From positions 20,152 to 84,151 of the forward strand of contig CAMVJD010000009.1 in NCBI GenBank assembly GCA_947167715.1: a stretch of 64,000 nucleotides of DNA, written 5' to 3'. The translations under genes were made by a program, and so were the position numbers. Under the pieces are notes generated by a model. It was not told the origin of the DNA and did no database searches. It worked only from the letters and a program-made list of their open reading frames with translations. The stretch is from an uncultured Eubacteriaceae bacterium. Its GTDB lineage: Bacteria > Bacillota > Clostridia > Lachnospirales > CAG-274. Shown piece after piece: positions 1 to 7,908 of this stretch (its first letter is position 1; the number at the start of each line of letters is the position of its first letter).

Positions 1-108
1 ACCGGGGAAGGCAACTATTTTTTCTTCGGCATATATGTATGCGCAATTTACAGAAGTAAAAAGCAATACTGCCGATAATAAGATACTGATACTTTGTTTA
101 AATTTCAT
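1..108 (-). CDS. Secreted protein N-terminus, probable pectate lyase (partial)
   Basis: Only the first 36 codons lie in the window; the gene continues past the left edge. The ATG at 106-108 follows a TAAGGAG ribosome binding site. The peptide starts with a typical signal sequence (K-F-K, then a hydrophobic run SILLSAVLLF and an Ala-rich cleavage region near C-A-Y-I-Y-A). The mature part begins EEKIVAFPG. AFPG straight after a signal peptide is a common start of PL1-type pectate lyases, which usually read AFPGAEGFG, so a pectate lyase is the best guess; the next residues would decide. It lies 92 bp downstream of the inactive protease-like gene on the same strand and may belong to the same sigma-factor operon. 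Confidence 0.55.
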   Translation of the reverse strand, partial: MKFKQSISILLSAVLLFTSVNCAYIYAEEKIVAFPG

Positions 109-131
109 AAAAACACTCCTTACCCACGTTA

Positions 132-159
132 AGGGATGAACCCAAATGGATCCATCCCT
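132..159. other. Short inverted repeat upstream of the secreted lyase-like gene
   Basis: AGGGATG at 132-138 pairs with CATCCCT at 153-159 around a 14-nt loop. It lies between two leftward genes with no T-run on the minus-strand side. It is more likely a leader hairpin or operator for the left-edge gene than a terminator. Confidence 0.35.
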
Positions 160-200
160 GTTTTGATTATCAATATGTTTTTAGAATATAAAAATGAGCT

Positions 201-3200
201 TTAACTTTCATATGATTCCGTATTTTCATCAGCTTCATTTGCAGCAGGAATATCCGAATTACCAGTAGAGTTCGTGGATTCTGCCAAAAAATCATCTTCT
301 TCCAACTCATTTTCAGATGTTTCGATAATACTGCTATCTTCTGCAATAATCTCGATGCTTTCCACACTGTCCTCAACAACTTCTTCTATCTGCATCTGTT
401 CATTTACGGAACTTATCTCCGAATTATTATTTTCAGATACTTCTTCTGCAAAAGAATTATCTACAGATTCTATAAATTCATTTGAAGCCATGGATGATTC
501 GTTTGAAATATCATTTACATAGGAAGAATTTGTATTACTTACAGCCACATCATAAATGTATATCTTGTCTGAACTCTGTGTTGTGGGACCGATTATATAA
601 AGTCTGTCCGCACCGCCGGAATAGGTTGCGATATACTTATTTGTAGTTGTATTTGTATCAAATCTGCCTATTATTTCACCATAGGCATTTACAATAAGCA
701 GTTTACCTGTTTGTGAGTTTATACCATTTGCAATTATTGCTATCTTTGTAGGAGTATCTTCTGAATCGGGAACCTCAAAACTCATGCGGCATCTTTCAGC
801 ATTATCCATTCTGCTGTCACCAAATTCTATGGCACGGCTATAAGATACACCATTATAAGTTGTGCTCTCGTTTACAAACCTAACGGGTCTGGTATTTGTT
901 CCCTCAAATCTGATTTTAGGTTCGCTGCTGTTTGAATTAGAAGGATATTCAACTGTTCCGGTGATGTTGCCGTAACCTGAAAATGCACTGTCGCTGAAAT
1001 TCCATTCCTTATTTATTGTAAAGTATGTTTCATCAATAGGAACAACGGAAATCTTATATACTCTCATAGCATCGTACAAGCTGAACAGAAGTATTCTTTG
1101 TGTAGGACCGGTATTTCTAATTCTATAAGTTCTTGCTGTTTTTATAATAGAAATTGTATCATCGGAGTTTCCGTTGATAATATCAAGACCCGAATTAGTA
1201 TCGCCGTACGCATTTGCAACTTTCATATACAGAATTTCGTTGTCATTATCACCGTTTCTTGCTGTTATATATATATCAGAGTTCGCTTTTGCGATAAATG
1301 ACAGGCTGTTATAGTCACGGCCGCCGGCTCCGTTAAAGTCAATAGAGCCATTATACTTGAAACCGTCTTCTATATCACTGAAACCTAAAGGATTGATGCC
1401 TCTTGTAAAAGTGATTCCGTTAATAACGGTTTTAGCGGAAATATGTCCCATACTTTGATAAGCTGAATCCGAGAAATCCCATGTTTCAACCGATTCTGCA
1501 ACACTTGTATCTTTCGGAACAACTGAAATAGAATATATATGTAAGTTGCCGGGCTTCATATATAAACAAAGCGTATCTGCAGACTGACTGTTGTAATCAA
1601 ACTTGATCGTATTATGTGTTGAAAGAGTTGCGCTGCTAAAATAATTGTTGCCATACATACTTTCGAGATATACTGTTTTCGGGTATTCATCACTTGTTTT
1701 TCCTGTTAAATATATATATGATGGTCCGTCAACATCAAAAATAAGGCTTCGTTCATCTTTTCCGCCTTGTCCCATCAGAACTAAACAACCACCATAATTC
1801 AAGCCATTTATATGTGTACAACACTTATCTAATCTTATAGGCTTATCATCTGTAGCAGTTATTTTCAAGCCGCCTTCATTTACATTTCTGTAAATTAAAG
1901 AACCATCTCCGCTTGATGCAGGTCTATAAGCGTCAAAGTATTCACCGCCCATGTCCCAAGTGATCTCACCGTTTGAGTCGATAATACTTGGCATATTTTT
2001 GGTATAAACTTTAATTTCGGCCGAATAGTTTCCCAACATAGTTCTGTTGCCTGATTTCATATTGTTCATAGATGATGCAATTGCACATTTATTGACCCCG
2101 TTTGTTAAAGTTCGTGTATTGTCATGTTTCGGGATCGTCTGCGCATTTGCAATACTGTTGTACACTTCGAAAGCAACAATTATATCGCTGTCTTCATCGA
2201 CCTCTATAGGTTCGTCAAGGTTAAATGTAACATAACCTATATTAGAAACCGAACCGTTATGACTTACCGTGGATTCTGCTGGAAGTCCATCAGCAACGTG
2301 AAGTCCGTTGTTTATAACATTTGTTACATTAACCTTTTGTAAATCAGCATATTCGCCCGTGGTGCTGACATACACATCAAATCTTGAATTGGGAACAAGA
2401 TTATAAGTGGAAACGGCTGTTATCTTCTCATCATAATCTGTATCAAGAGTCAGTTTCATCGAATATGCGTTTGTTGTTACTGAGGAAGATGCGTCATCTG
2501 ACCACTCGGGTCTTACCTTTGAGTATTCATAAATGTTGTCATAAAAATCTTTGTATGTCAGGTCGGTTATTGCGCTTACATCGTGGAGACCTTTGACCAT
2601 ATCGTAAGATATGTAGAAATATCTTCTTGTGGTATAGCCGGGAACCTGCGATGATTGTACAATAAATGCACCGTTTTGAGTAGGCGAGTTTTTAAAGTTG
2701 CTTGCAGAATAATTATCATCCCAACCAACGATAGCTACTCCGTGTTCTTTATAATTGTCGCCGACATTCAAGCAGAAATAGTTTTTCATATTTGTGCTGA
2801 ATCCGCTTGCATCAAGATACATACCTGCATATACTGCTCCGTTATCATTGATCATATTTTTTATGTCAATAATTCGTTGGCTTACTTGCAGTGTGGATGG
2901 GTTTGCTCCTATCCACGAAAGCGTAACTGTATTTTTTGTATAATAGTTTTCGGGGGAATATGTATCCAGTACACTCTCGTTGATCGTTAAGTTGGTCGCA
3001 GGATCAAATGGCATATTTGACTGTATAACAGGACCCGAAACATCATTTCGTCTCCAGTATCCTGCTGCATAATCAAACAGTCCGCCGTCACGGCAGCTTC
3101 TGTACCACTGATAGGGATTTTCAAGGTTATCGGCAGTGCCATACCTTAAATGCTGTGCTGAAAACTCTTTGTTATTAATACCGAATTTTTTGTTCAAAGA

Positions 3201-3620
3201 AGTTTCAAGGACGGCATTGGATGCAAATACCCAACCTAATTCCGTGTTGTACTGGTTCTTGCCAAGCGCAGAAGAATTCATTAAAGCCGTATTATAGCTG
3301 CTTGGCAAAGAACTGCTGCTTCTGTTTGTTACTTTTGCTAGGTTGCTTTCGCCACCGTATTTTTCACCATAAATATACTTGCTTGGCGGTACAGCCTTTA
3401 ATCGTTTTGCTTCTTCTGGCGATGCTGTTTTTAACTTTTCTTCGTAGGTAACATATTCAGGGTTTAAAAAATCTTCCTGACTCAAATATGAGACTGCATA
3501 ATTTCCGCTTGGTGGGAGTGTTTTTTCTGATTCGCCGAAGACAGTTATCGACGATAACCCGGAAACTGCGTTGCTTATAACCAATAAGGCTGCTATATTT
3601 CGCTTATAGCTTTTTTTCAT
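201..3620 (-). CDS. Secreted papain-fold pseudoprotease with lectin-like domain and three WNF modules
   Basis: 1139 residues, starting at the ATG with AAGGAGG just upstream (a start 30 nt further up lacks a site). Signal peptide about 1-29. Residues about 105-345 are a C1A papain-like fold of the clostridial type followed by a lectin-like beta domain (about 345-541). The active-site strand reads KNQYNTELGWVFASN: the oxyanion Gln (Q123) is present, but the nucleophile position before the Trp is Gly129. His293 (EHGVAIVGWDD) is kept. The usual Asn of the VKNSWG motif is Ser323 (IVQSSQ). With Cys and Asn both lost, proteolysis is unlikely. Residues about 553-703, 711-862 and 871-1030 are three beta-rich repeats, the last two starting WDFSDSAY and WNFSDSAF, related to modules in the two pectate lyases at 16.7-22.5 kb. 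The last 100 residues are acidic and Ser/Glu-rich. It is last but one in a leftward operon behind a sigma/anti-sigma pair. Inferred role: a surface or secreted binding protein. Confidence 0.85.
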   Translation of the reverse strand: MKKSYKRNIAALLVISNAVSGLSSITVFGESEKTLPPSGNYAVSYLSQEDFLNPEYVTYEEKLKTASPEEAKRLKAVPPSKYIYGEKYGGESNLAKVTNRSSSSLPSSYNTALMNSSALGKNQYNTELGWVFASNAVLETSLNKKFGINNKEFSAQHLRYGTADNLENPYQWYRSCRDGGLFDYAAGYWRRNDVSGPVIQSNMPFDPATNLTINESVLDTYSPENYYTKNTVTLSWIGANPSTLQVSQRIIDIKNMINDNGAVYAGMYLDASGFSTNMKNYFCLNVGDNYKEHGVAIVGWDDNYSASNFKNSPTQNGAFIVQSSQVPGYTTRRYFYISYDMVKGLHDVSAITDLTYKDFYDNIYEYSKVRPEWSDDASSSVTTNAYSMKLTLDTDYDEKITAVSTYNLVPNSRFDVYVSTTGEYADLQKVNVTNVINNGLHVADGLPAESTVSHNGSVSNIGYVTFNLDEPIEVDEDSDIIVAFEVYNSIANAQTIPKHDNTRTLTNGVNKCAIASSMNNMKSGNRTMLGNYSAEIKVYTKNMPSIIDSNGEITWDMGGEYFDAYRPASSGDGSLIYRNVNEGGLKITATDDKPIRLDKCCTHINGLNYGGCLVLMGQGGKDERSLIFDVDGPSYIYLTGKTSDEYPKTVYLESMYGNNYFSSATLSTHNTIKFDYNSQSADTLCLYMKPGNLHIYSISVVPKDTSVAESVETWDFSDSAYQSMGHISAKTVINGITFTRGINPLGFSDIEDGFKYNGSIDFNGAGGRDYNSLSFIAKANSDIYITARNGDNDNEILYMKVANAYGDTNSGLDIINGNSDDTISIIKTARTYRIRNTGPTQRILLFSLYDAMRVYKISVVPIDETYFTINKEWNFSDSAFSGYGNITGTVEYPSNSNSSEPKIRFEGTNTRPVRFVNESTTYNGVSYSRAIEFGDSRMDNAERCRMSFEVPDSEDTPTKIAIIANGINSQTGKLLIVNAYGEIIGRFDTNTTTNKYIATYSGGADRLYIIGPTTQSSDKIYIYDVAVSNTNSSYVNDISNESSMASNEFIESVDNSFAEEVSENNNSEISSVNEQMQIEEVVEDSVESIEIIAEDSSIIETSENELEEDDFLAESTNSTGNSDIPAANEADENTESYES

Positions 3621-3646
3621 AAGATTACCTCCTTGTCTTTTGAGTT

Positions 3647-4075
3647 TCAATAACTATGAATGGTACTGTAATTTGTAACTGATGATTGTACAGTTCCATT
3701 TCCATCCAATGCACTATGAGTTACCTTCAACCTATAAGAATATCCGCTTGTGACGGAATATTCTTTGTCTATAACAGCATAGGAAGAGTTTGTCGCTGTC
3801 CAACTTTTTATTGTTGACCACGAACCGCTTTTCTTACGTTGTAATTCGACTTTTACTTTTGCTGTATATCCGGATGAAGAACGTGTAGTACCATAACATG
3901 TAGCTGTGCCATTTGAAGATATATCAAAATAATGGCTTATGCTATCGATACCCACATAACGTAAAGCAATTTCTTCTACAATTTTAACATCCGTTTCATC
4001 AGCAAAACAGTTAAGTGTTGAAATGCTGCTTAATGACAATATAAAAGCAGCTAAAAATGCAAGGCTTCTTTTCAT
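3647..4075 (-). CDS. Small secreted protein of unknown function
   Basis: 142 residues from the ATG behind AAAGGAGGGG; a longer reading upstream has no start signal. It has a clear signal peptide (MKRSLAFLAAFILSLSSIST, cleavage near NCFA-DE). The mature part is a single small beta-rich domain with alternating polar strands (TAKVKVELQRKKSGSW, SGYSYRLKVTHSALDG), ending in SIHSY. I do not recognise a named family. It lies between the anti-sigma gene (78 bp upstream) and the inactive protease-like gene (26 bp downstream) on the same strand, so it is probably co-transcribed and may be a regulon product or a partner of the protease-like protein. No catalytic motif is visible. Confidence 0.75.
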   Translation of the reverse strand: MKRSLAFLAAFILSLSSISTLNCFADETDVKIVEEIALRYVGIDSISHYFDISSNGTATCYGTTRSSSGYTAKVKVELQRKKSGSWSTIKSWTATNSSYAVIDKEYSVTSGYSYRLKVTHSALDGNGTVQSSVTNYSTIHSY

Positions 4076-4153
4076 AGAAACCCCTCCTTTCTTGATTGTT
4101 ATATATATAAAACCAATGAGAGGAGGGTTTTGCGACAAGATTTATTAAATTTT

Positions 4154-4846
4154 TCAAAAAATATTTTCTGCGATATTTATAACTTCGGTTTTATCAAGAT
4201 CACTCTTTATCCAATAAACATACCCGTTCTTTTCCCATGTGATCATGGTCTCGTTGTTTTTAACAAACATTACAGCATCACTTTCGTTTACGGTCAGTTC
4301 GCTTACTTCGGCGTTTTCCGAATCAAAGGACATCTCGTTTACGGCGGCTATTTTGCTTATCTCAAAATAGCTTTTGCCATTTTCATATCTCATATGATTT
4401 TCTATTTTACTGCTGTATTCTGTTTTCAATTCAAAACCCTGCGGAACATAATTTACCGTAAAAGCAAATTCTTCGTTTACAAGAGAGTCATCATCGGATG
4501 AATACTCTATATCTGTACTGTAACTTGTTGTACGGATAAATTTTTCTATGATTTTTTTCCTTATCGCACTTACTGACAGTACTGATATTAAAAGCAGTAT
4601 CAATGCAATTATAGCAGCAATAAGCAGTTTTCTTCTGAGCTTTTTATACTGTTTGCGCAATATTTTATATCTTTCTTGTGCTATTATTTTTTGAATTGCA
4701 GTATTATGTTCATTAGAGAAAACAATTTCGTTGTCGGGGATACTGTTTTCTATTTCATCAAATAATCTATCGGCAGCAGCAGAGCCTGCATATTCGATTA
4801 GATTATCAATAGTGGAATCATAGAGATTTTTAATATCTTTAGCCAT
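4154..4846 (-). CDS. Membrane anti-sigma factor, DUF4367-like
   Basis: 230 residues from the ATG with AAGGAG 8 nt upstream, overlapping the end of the sigma gene by 8 nt, which implies translational coupling. The N-terminal about 80 residues are cytosolic and helical. One membrane segment (LLIAAIIALILLLISVLSVSAI) follows a Lys/Arg-rich stretch. The external C-terminal domain reads VNYVPQGFELKTEY ... YFEISK ... ITWEKNGYVYWIKSDLDKTEVINIAENIF, typical of DUF4367 domains in clostridial anti-sigma proteins. The domain architecture and position directly after an ECF-like sigma gene support an anti-sigma role. The signal it senses is unknown. It lacks an obvious HHCC zinc anti-sigma motif, so the sigma-binding part is of another type. 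Confidence 0.8.
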   Translation of the reverse strand: MAKDIKNLYDSTIDNLIEYAGSAAADRLFDEIENSIPDNEIVFSNEHNTAIQKIIAQERYKILRKQYKKLRRKLLIAAIIALILLLISVLSVSAIRKKIIEKFIRTTSYSTDIEYSSDDDSLVNEEFAFTVNYVPQGFELKTEYSSKIENHMRYENGKSYFEISKIAAVNEMSFDSENAEVSELTVNESDAVMFVKNNETMITWEKNGYVYWIKSDLDKTEVINIAENIF

Positions 4847-5378
4847 TATTTTTCTCCTTGTCAAGGAATTCGATTATTTTAATTCTTGCTCTTTCCAATC
4901 TTTTTTGAACCGTTTTGGGCTTGATGTTCAATATGTCCGAGATCTCGGCAACGCTCAGATCCTGTGACTTCAGCAAAACAACTTCCCTATAAATATCGTC
5001 CATACCATATATAAATTCCATAACCTTATTAACATTATCTTTACTTATGATTATAACCGACAAATCAAAATTTGGACTATATGTATTTATTCCTGTATCA
5101 TCTTCTGTCAATACAGCTTTTTTGTCTTTGTTATAAATATTGAAAGAGACATTTCGGCATATTATTCCTATCAAATTTCGGGTTCTTCTTTCGTCCGAAA
5201 AATCAAGCTTGTCATATTTATCTATTAACTTCAAAAAAGTTTGCTGTACCGAATCTTCTGCGTCATATTGATTTTTTAAAATACCAAAAGCCACCTTATA
5301 CATAAACTTTGAGTATTTATTATATAATTTTTCTACGAAAATGACATCTTCTTCGGTGTTTAGAATTATAAAAAACAT
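4839..5378 (-). CDS. RNA polymerase sigma-70 family (ECF-like) factor
   Basis: 179 residues. The start is the ATG giving MFFIILNTEEDV, which matches the usual N-terminus of this clostridial sigma group and has GAGAGG upstream. Region 2 is FVEKLYNKYSKFMYKVAFGILKNQYDAEDSVQQTFLKLI (about 16-54). Region 4 is FIYGMDDIYREVVLLKSQDLSVAEISDILNIKPKTVQKRLERARIKI (about 122-168), with the helix-turn-helix at LSVAEISDILNIKPKTVQKRL. It directs RNA polymerase to a small promoter set, held in check by the overlapping anti-sigma gene. It is the first gene of the operon reaching to the left edge. Its own promoter looks sigma-A type (see 5458-5486). Confidence 0.88.
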   Translation of the reverse strand: MFFIILNTEEDVIFVEKLYNKYSKFMYKVAFGILKNQYDAEDSVQQTFLKLIDKYDKLDFSDERRTRNLIGIICRNVSFNIYNKDKKAVLTEDDTGINTYSPNFDLSVIIISKDNVNKVMEFIYGMDDIYREVVLLKSQDLSVAEISDILNIKPKTVQKRLERARIKIIEFLDKEKNNG

Positions 5379-5418
5379 AGTGCCTCTCTTATATTCGTTA
5401 GTATTTATCAAATAAAGT

Positions 5419-5444
5419 CAAGTATATACCATAAGATATACTTG
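5419..5444 (-). promoter_or_regulatory. Palindrome in the sigma-gene leader
   Basis: CAAGTATAT (5419-5427) and ATATACTTG (5436-5444) form a perfect 9-bp inverted repeat around 8 nt. It lies about 40 bp upstream of the sigma start codon and just downstream of the predicted -10. It could be an operator or a leader hairpin. Confidence 0.5.
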
Positions 5445-5457
5445 TCAGCTCAGAATC

Positions 5458-5486
5458 ATTATACTATAAATAATGTGATCTTTCAA
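5458..5486 (-). promoter_or_regulatory. Sigma-A promoter of the sigma/anti-sigma operon
   Basis: On the minus strand TTGAAA (5481-5486), a 17-nt spacer and a perfect TATAAT (5458-5463). It also places the host/element border to the right of about 5490. Confidence 0.65.
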
Positions 5487-5569
5487 ATATGAGATTTATA
5501 ATCATATATATAATGAATCATCTTGTTAAATTAACATTATATCACAAAAAATGACAAATACAACCCAAA

Positions 5570-5610
5570 TGTCGTAATATGCACGTTTTTTGTCGTATAA
5601 TGCATTTTTT
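5570..5610. repeat. Two tandem 20-bp degenerate repeats at the element's left end
   Basis: TGTCGTAATATGCACGTTTT (from 5570) and TGTCGTATAATGCATTTTTT (from 5591) are imperfect direct copies. Position near the presumed left end suggests Int or Xis arm-type binding sites. Confidence 0.4.
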
Positions 5611-5619
5611 ATTATTTTT

Positions 5620-5790
5620 GCTCCGCAAAACGATGGGTTTGGGAATGCTTTTCCAAATCGGTTTCAGGGCGGCAGACCTGACAAGCGGTAATGGGCGTGA
5701 CACGAGTGGGATTTCGTAAAATGCGGTTAGCATTTTTAAGAAATTTCAATTGGGGCGTCCCATTTCCATACTTGCTATGTAGTGAAACCG
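5620..5790 (+). other. Probable origin of transfer (oriT) region
   Basis: This GC-richer stretch lies inside the long AT-rich gap before the relaxase gene and has no credible ORF. It holds a perfect hairpin AAAATGC-GGTTA-GCATTTT (5718-5724 / 5730-5736), a second small palindrome TGGG-GCGT-CCCA (5751-5762) and GC-rich sequence just before them. Inverted repeats next to a nick site directly upstream of a relaxase are typical of MOBP oriTs. The nick position cannot be read from sequence alone. Confidence 0.45.
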
Positions 5791-5926
5791 AGAATTTTGA
5801 TACATATTTTTTCGAATTTGTCAATATCCTCAAAGAAAATATCTTTTATGAAAAATTTTACATTAATTGACATTGCTTTGTTTAACTGTCCCAAAAATAA
5901 AATATCTTAAAAATTTGCTTTAGTTT

Positions 5927-5954
5927 TTGTTCTCCCAAAGGAAATATATATTAT
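5927..5954 (+). promoter_or_regulatory. Predicted promoter of the relaxase gene
   Basis: TTGTTC (5927-5932), 16-nt spacer, TATTAT (5949-5954), about 50 bp before the relaxase ATG, which has a GAGAGGAGAG ribosome binding site. Confidence 0.4.
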
Positions 5955-6002
5955 AGAGAGAAAAATAGGCGTTACATTTTACAAAAAAAGAGAGGAGAGC
6001 GT

Positions 6003-7568
6003 ATGGCTTATGTGAAACTATCGCAAATCAAATCGGAGGGATATCTGAAACGGGCGATAAATTATATTCTTAATCCAAAGAAAACCGAAAACGGAATGAA
6101 CACAGCTTCTTATATGTGCAGCACGGAATATGCTGATATTGAATTCAATGAGGTACGAAAGCTGGCCGTAAAGCAAGGCAAGGTTATTGCGCACGAAATA
6201 TATCAGTCATTTTCGCCCGAGGATGATATAACGCCGCAAAAGGCATTGGCTATCGGGCGCGAACTTATGCGGCGAACATTTCCCGACTTTCAGTATGTGA
6301 TAGCCACGCATAATGACAAGGAGCATATACACAACCACATAATAATCTGTTCTGTAAATTTCGATAACTTTCATATGTTCCCGAATAAACTTGCTACTTT
6401 GGAAAGAGTACGGCAGGTAAGCAACGAATTGTGCAAGGAATATGGATATTCGGTTATTACGCCAAATCCTAAAGGGCATAGAGAAAAATTAAAAGCGGTA
6501 ATTGATGAAATAATTAAAAACTGCGATACATACAATGATTTTTTCAGAGAACTGAAAAAGCGGGGCTATGAAATTAAAATAGGAAAATATATTTCCTTAA
6601 AAGGCATTGGGAATAAATCGTTTATAAGAACGGCTACACTTGGCTCGGCTTACACCGATAAAAATATCCGCAAGAGGATTGAGGAAAAGGCGGTTATAGA
6701 AAATGTCGAGAGGAATGTTTATGCTAATGCTGCAAAGAAAATGCTGCATAGATTAAGGCTGAAAAGATTTATAAATGAAAATCTGAAAACGGCGAAAGAT
6801 TTTGATAGTTTTATTTTGCTGATGCAGAAAGATTATTCTGTAAAGTTTGGAAAGCATTTAGCCTTTAAGCATACCACGGGCAGGCGTTTTCTTCGTCTTG
6901 ACAGTTTGGGCGAGGAATACTCGGAAGAAATGCTGCGATTATATTTCAGCGATCCTACTGAATACAAAACTCGTCTTGACGAAATTTCGGCAAGGAAAAT
7001 ATCACGATTAAAGGCAGATGATGAAACCACAAACCGATACACCCACATCAAAGCTGCCAATACGGAAATCAAAATGCTTAACTACCTCCACGCTTACAAT
7101 ATAGAAAGCTATGAGGTACTTACAGCAAATATATTCATTCTTGAAAAACGTATAGCGAACTATAAGAGCGATATTCAAAAAATCAACGCTCAAATATCGG
7201 CAAGTCGCAGCATAACAAACGCTGTAAGGGAATACTGGAGATATAAGCCTGTCTATCAAAAGTATCTGTCCATAACAGAAGAGAGCGCAAAAGAAGTATA
7301 CCTGCAAAACTACTCGGCAGAGATTGCTAAATATAAAAATGCCGTGGAGGTTATGAACAACTCAAAAATAAACGGTGTTTTACCTCGGTCGTCAGTACTC
7401 AAATCCGAAATTCTGAAATTTACAGAAGATAAAGAAAATATTTCAGCCAAGCAGGACAAATTGTTGCTTGAACTGGAACGCCTTAAAACTATCAAGCATA
7501 ATGCCGATATTATTTTGGGAACTGACATCCCAAAAACCTCAAAACATTATTGCAACCAAGAAAGATAA
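6003..7568 (+). CDS. MOBP-type relaxase / mobilization nuclease
   Basis: 521 residues. It should nick oriT, stay linked to the 5' end and pilot the strand through a helper's secretion channel. The N-terminal about 230 residues are the VirD2/MobA-like relaxase domain. A candidate nucleophile is Tyr21 in AINYILNPKKT. The metal-binding three-His motif is THNDKEHIHNHII (H103, H108, H110, H112). The C-terminal half is Lys-rich and helical with a coiled-coil-like stretch near 375-500 (LEKRIANYKSDIQKINAQIS, KQDKLLLELERLK). It starts at the ATG behind GAGAGGAGAG. It is followed 38 bp later by xis. No accessory nicking protein such as MobC is seen. Confidence 0.87.
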   Translation: MAYVKLSQIKSEGYLKRAINYILNPKKTENGMNTASYMCSTEYADIEFNEVRKLAVKQGKVIAHEIYQSFSPEDDITPQKALAIGRELMRRTFPDFQYVIATHNDKEHIHNHIIICSVNFDNFHMFPNKLATLERVRQVSNELCKEYGYSVITPNPKGHREKLKAVIDEIIKNCDTYNDFFRELKKRGYEIKIGKYISLKGIGNKSFIRTATLGSAYTDKNIRKRIEEKAVIENVERNVYANAAKKMLHRLRLKRFINENLKTAKDFDSFILLMQKDYSVKFGKHLAFKHTTGRRFLRLDSLGEEYSEEMLRLYFSDPTEYKTRLDEISARKISRLKADDETTNRYTHIKAANTEIKMLNYLHAYNIESYEVLTANIFILEKRIANYKSDIQKINAQISASRSITNAVREYWRYKPVYQKYLSITEESAKEVYLQNYSAEIAKYKNAVEVMNNSKINGVLPRSSVLKSEILKFTEDKENISAKQDKLLLELERLKTIKHNADIILGTDIPKTSKHYCNQER

Positions 7569-7605
7569 GCGTATATGCGTTAAATAAAAAAAGGAGGATG
7601 ATCTA

Positions 7606-7821
7606 TTGAAAATTGCAAATGACATTGCTTTACCGTGGTGGGAGAAATACACATTGACAATAAAAGAGGCATCAATGTATTTCGGAATAGGCGAAAAGAC
7701 TTTAAGGCGCTTTATCCGTGAACACAAGGACGAAAGTTTTGTGTTCTACAACGGAACAAAAGCGCAGATAATCAAAAAGGATTTTGAAAAATATATAAGC
7801 AATAACCTTGCGGTCATTTAA
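7606..7821 (+). CDS. xis: Tn916-family excisionase (Xis)
   Basis: 71 residues, beginning at a TTG codon placed 9 nt after a strong AAGGAGG; no ATG is available in frame. The sequence WWEKYTLTIKEASMYFGIGEKTLRRFIREH is a winged-helix/MerR-like DNA-binding domain closely resembling Tn916 Xis ([25 protein letters not shown], from memory), and the end KAQIIKKDFEKYI also matches. It should bend the element's ends and steer the neighbouring integrase to excision. It sits between relaxase and integrase, separated from int by a terminator-like hairpin, so Xis and Int may be produced at different levels. Confidence 0.88.
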   Translation: MKIANDIALPWWEKYTLTIKEASMYFGIGEKTLRRFIREHKDESFVFYNGTKAQIIKKDFEKYISNNLAVI

Positions 7822-7839
7822 AATTACTATTTCATTTTT

Positions 7840-7885
7840 GCCCCGATTGTGATATACTGTTTATATATCATATCGGGGCTCTTTC
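7840..7885 (+). terminator. Hairpin between xis and int
   Basis: GCCCCGAT (7840-7847) pairs perfectly with ATCGGGGC (7872-7879) around a 24-nt AT-rich loop, followed by TCTTTCT. It is a weak-tailed terminator or attenuator 29 bp before the int start codon. Confidence 0.55.
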
Positions 7886-7908
7886 TATGAAAGGAAAGGA
7901 GCATTACT

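Noticed and set aside
5542..5833. Two overlapping minus-strand open frames of 63 and 73 codons before the relaxase gene
   Set aside because: No ribosome binding site, odd composition, and they run through hairpins and repeats of the probable oriT.
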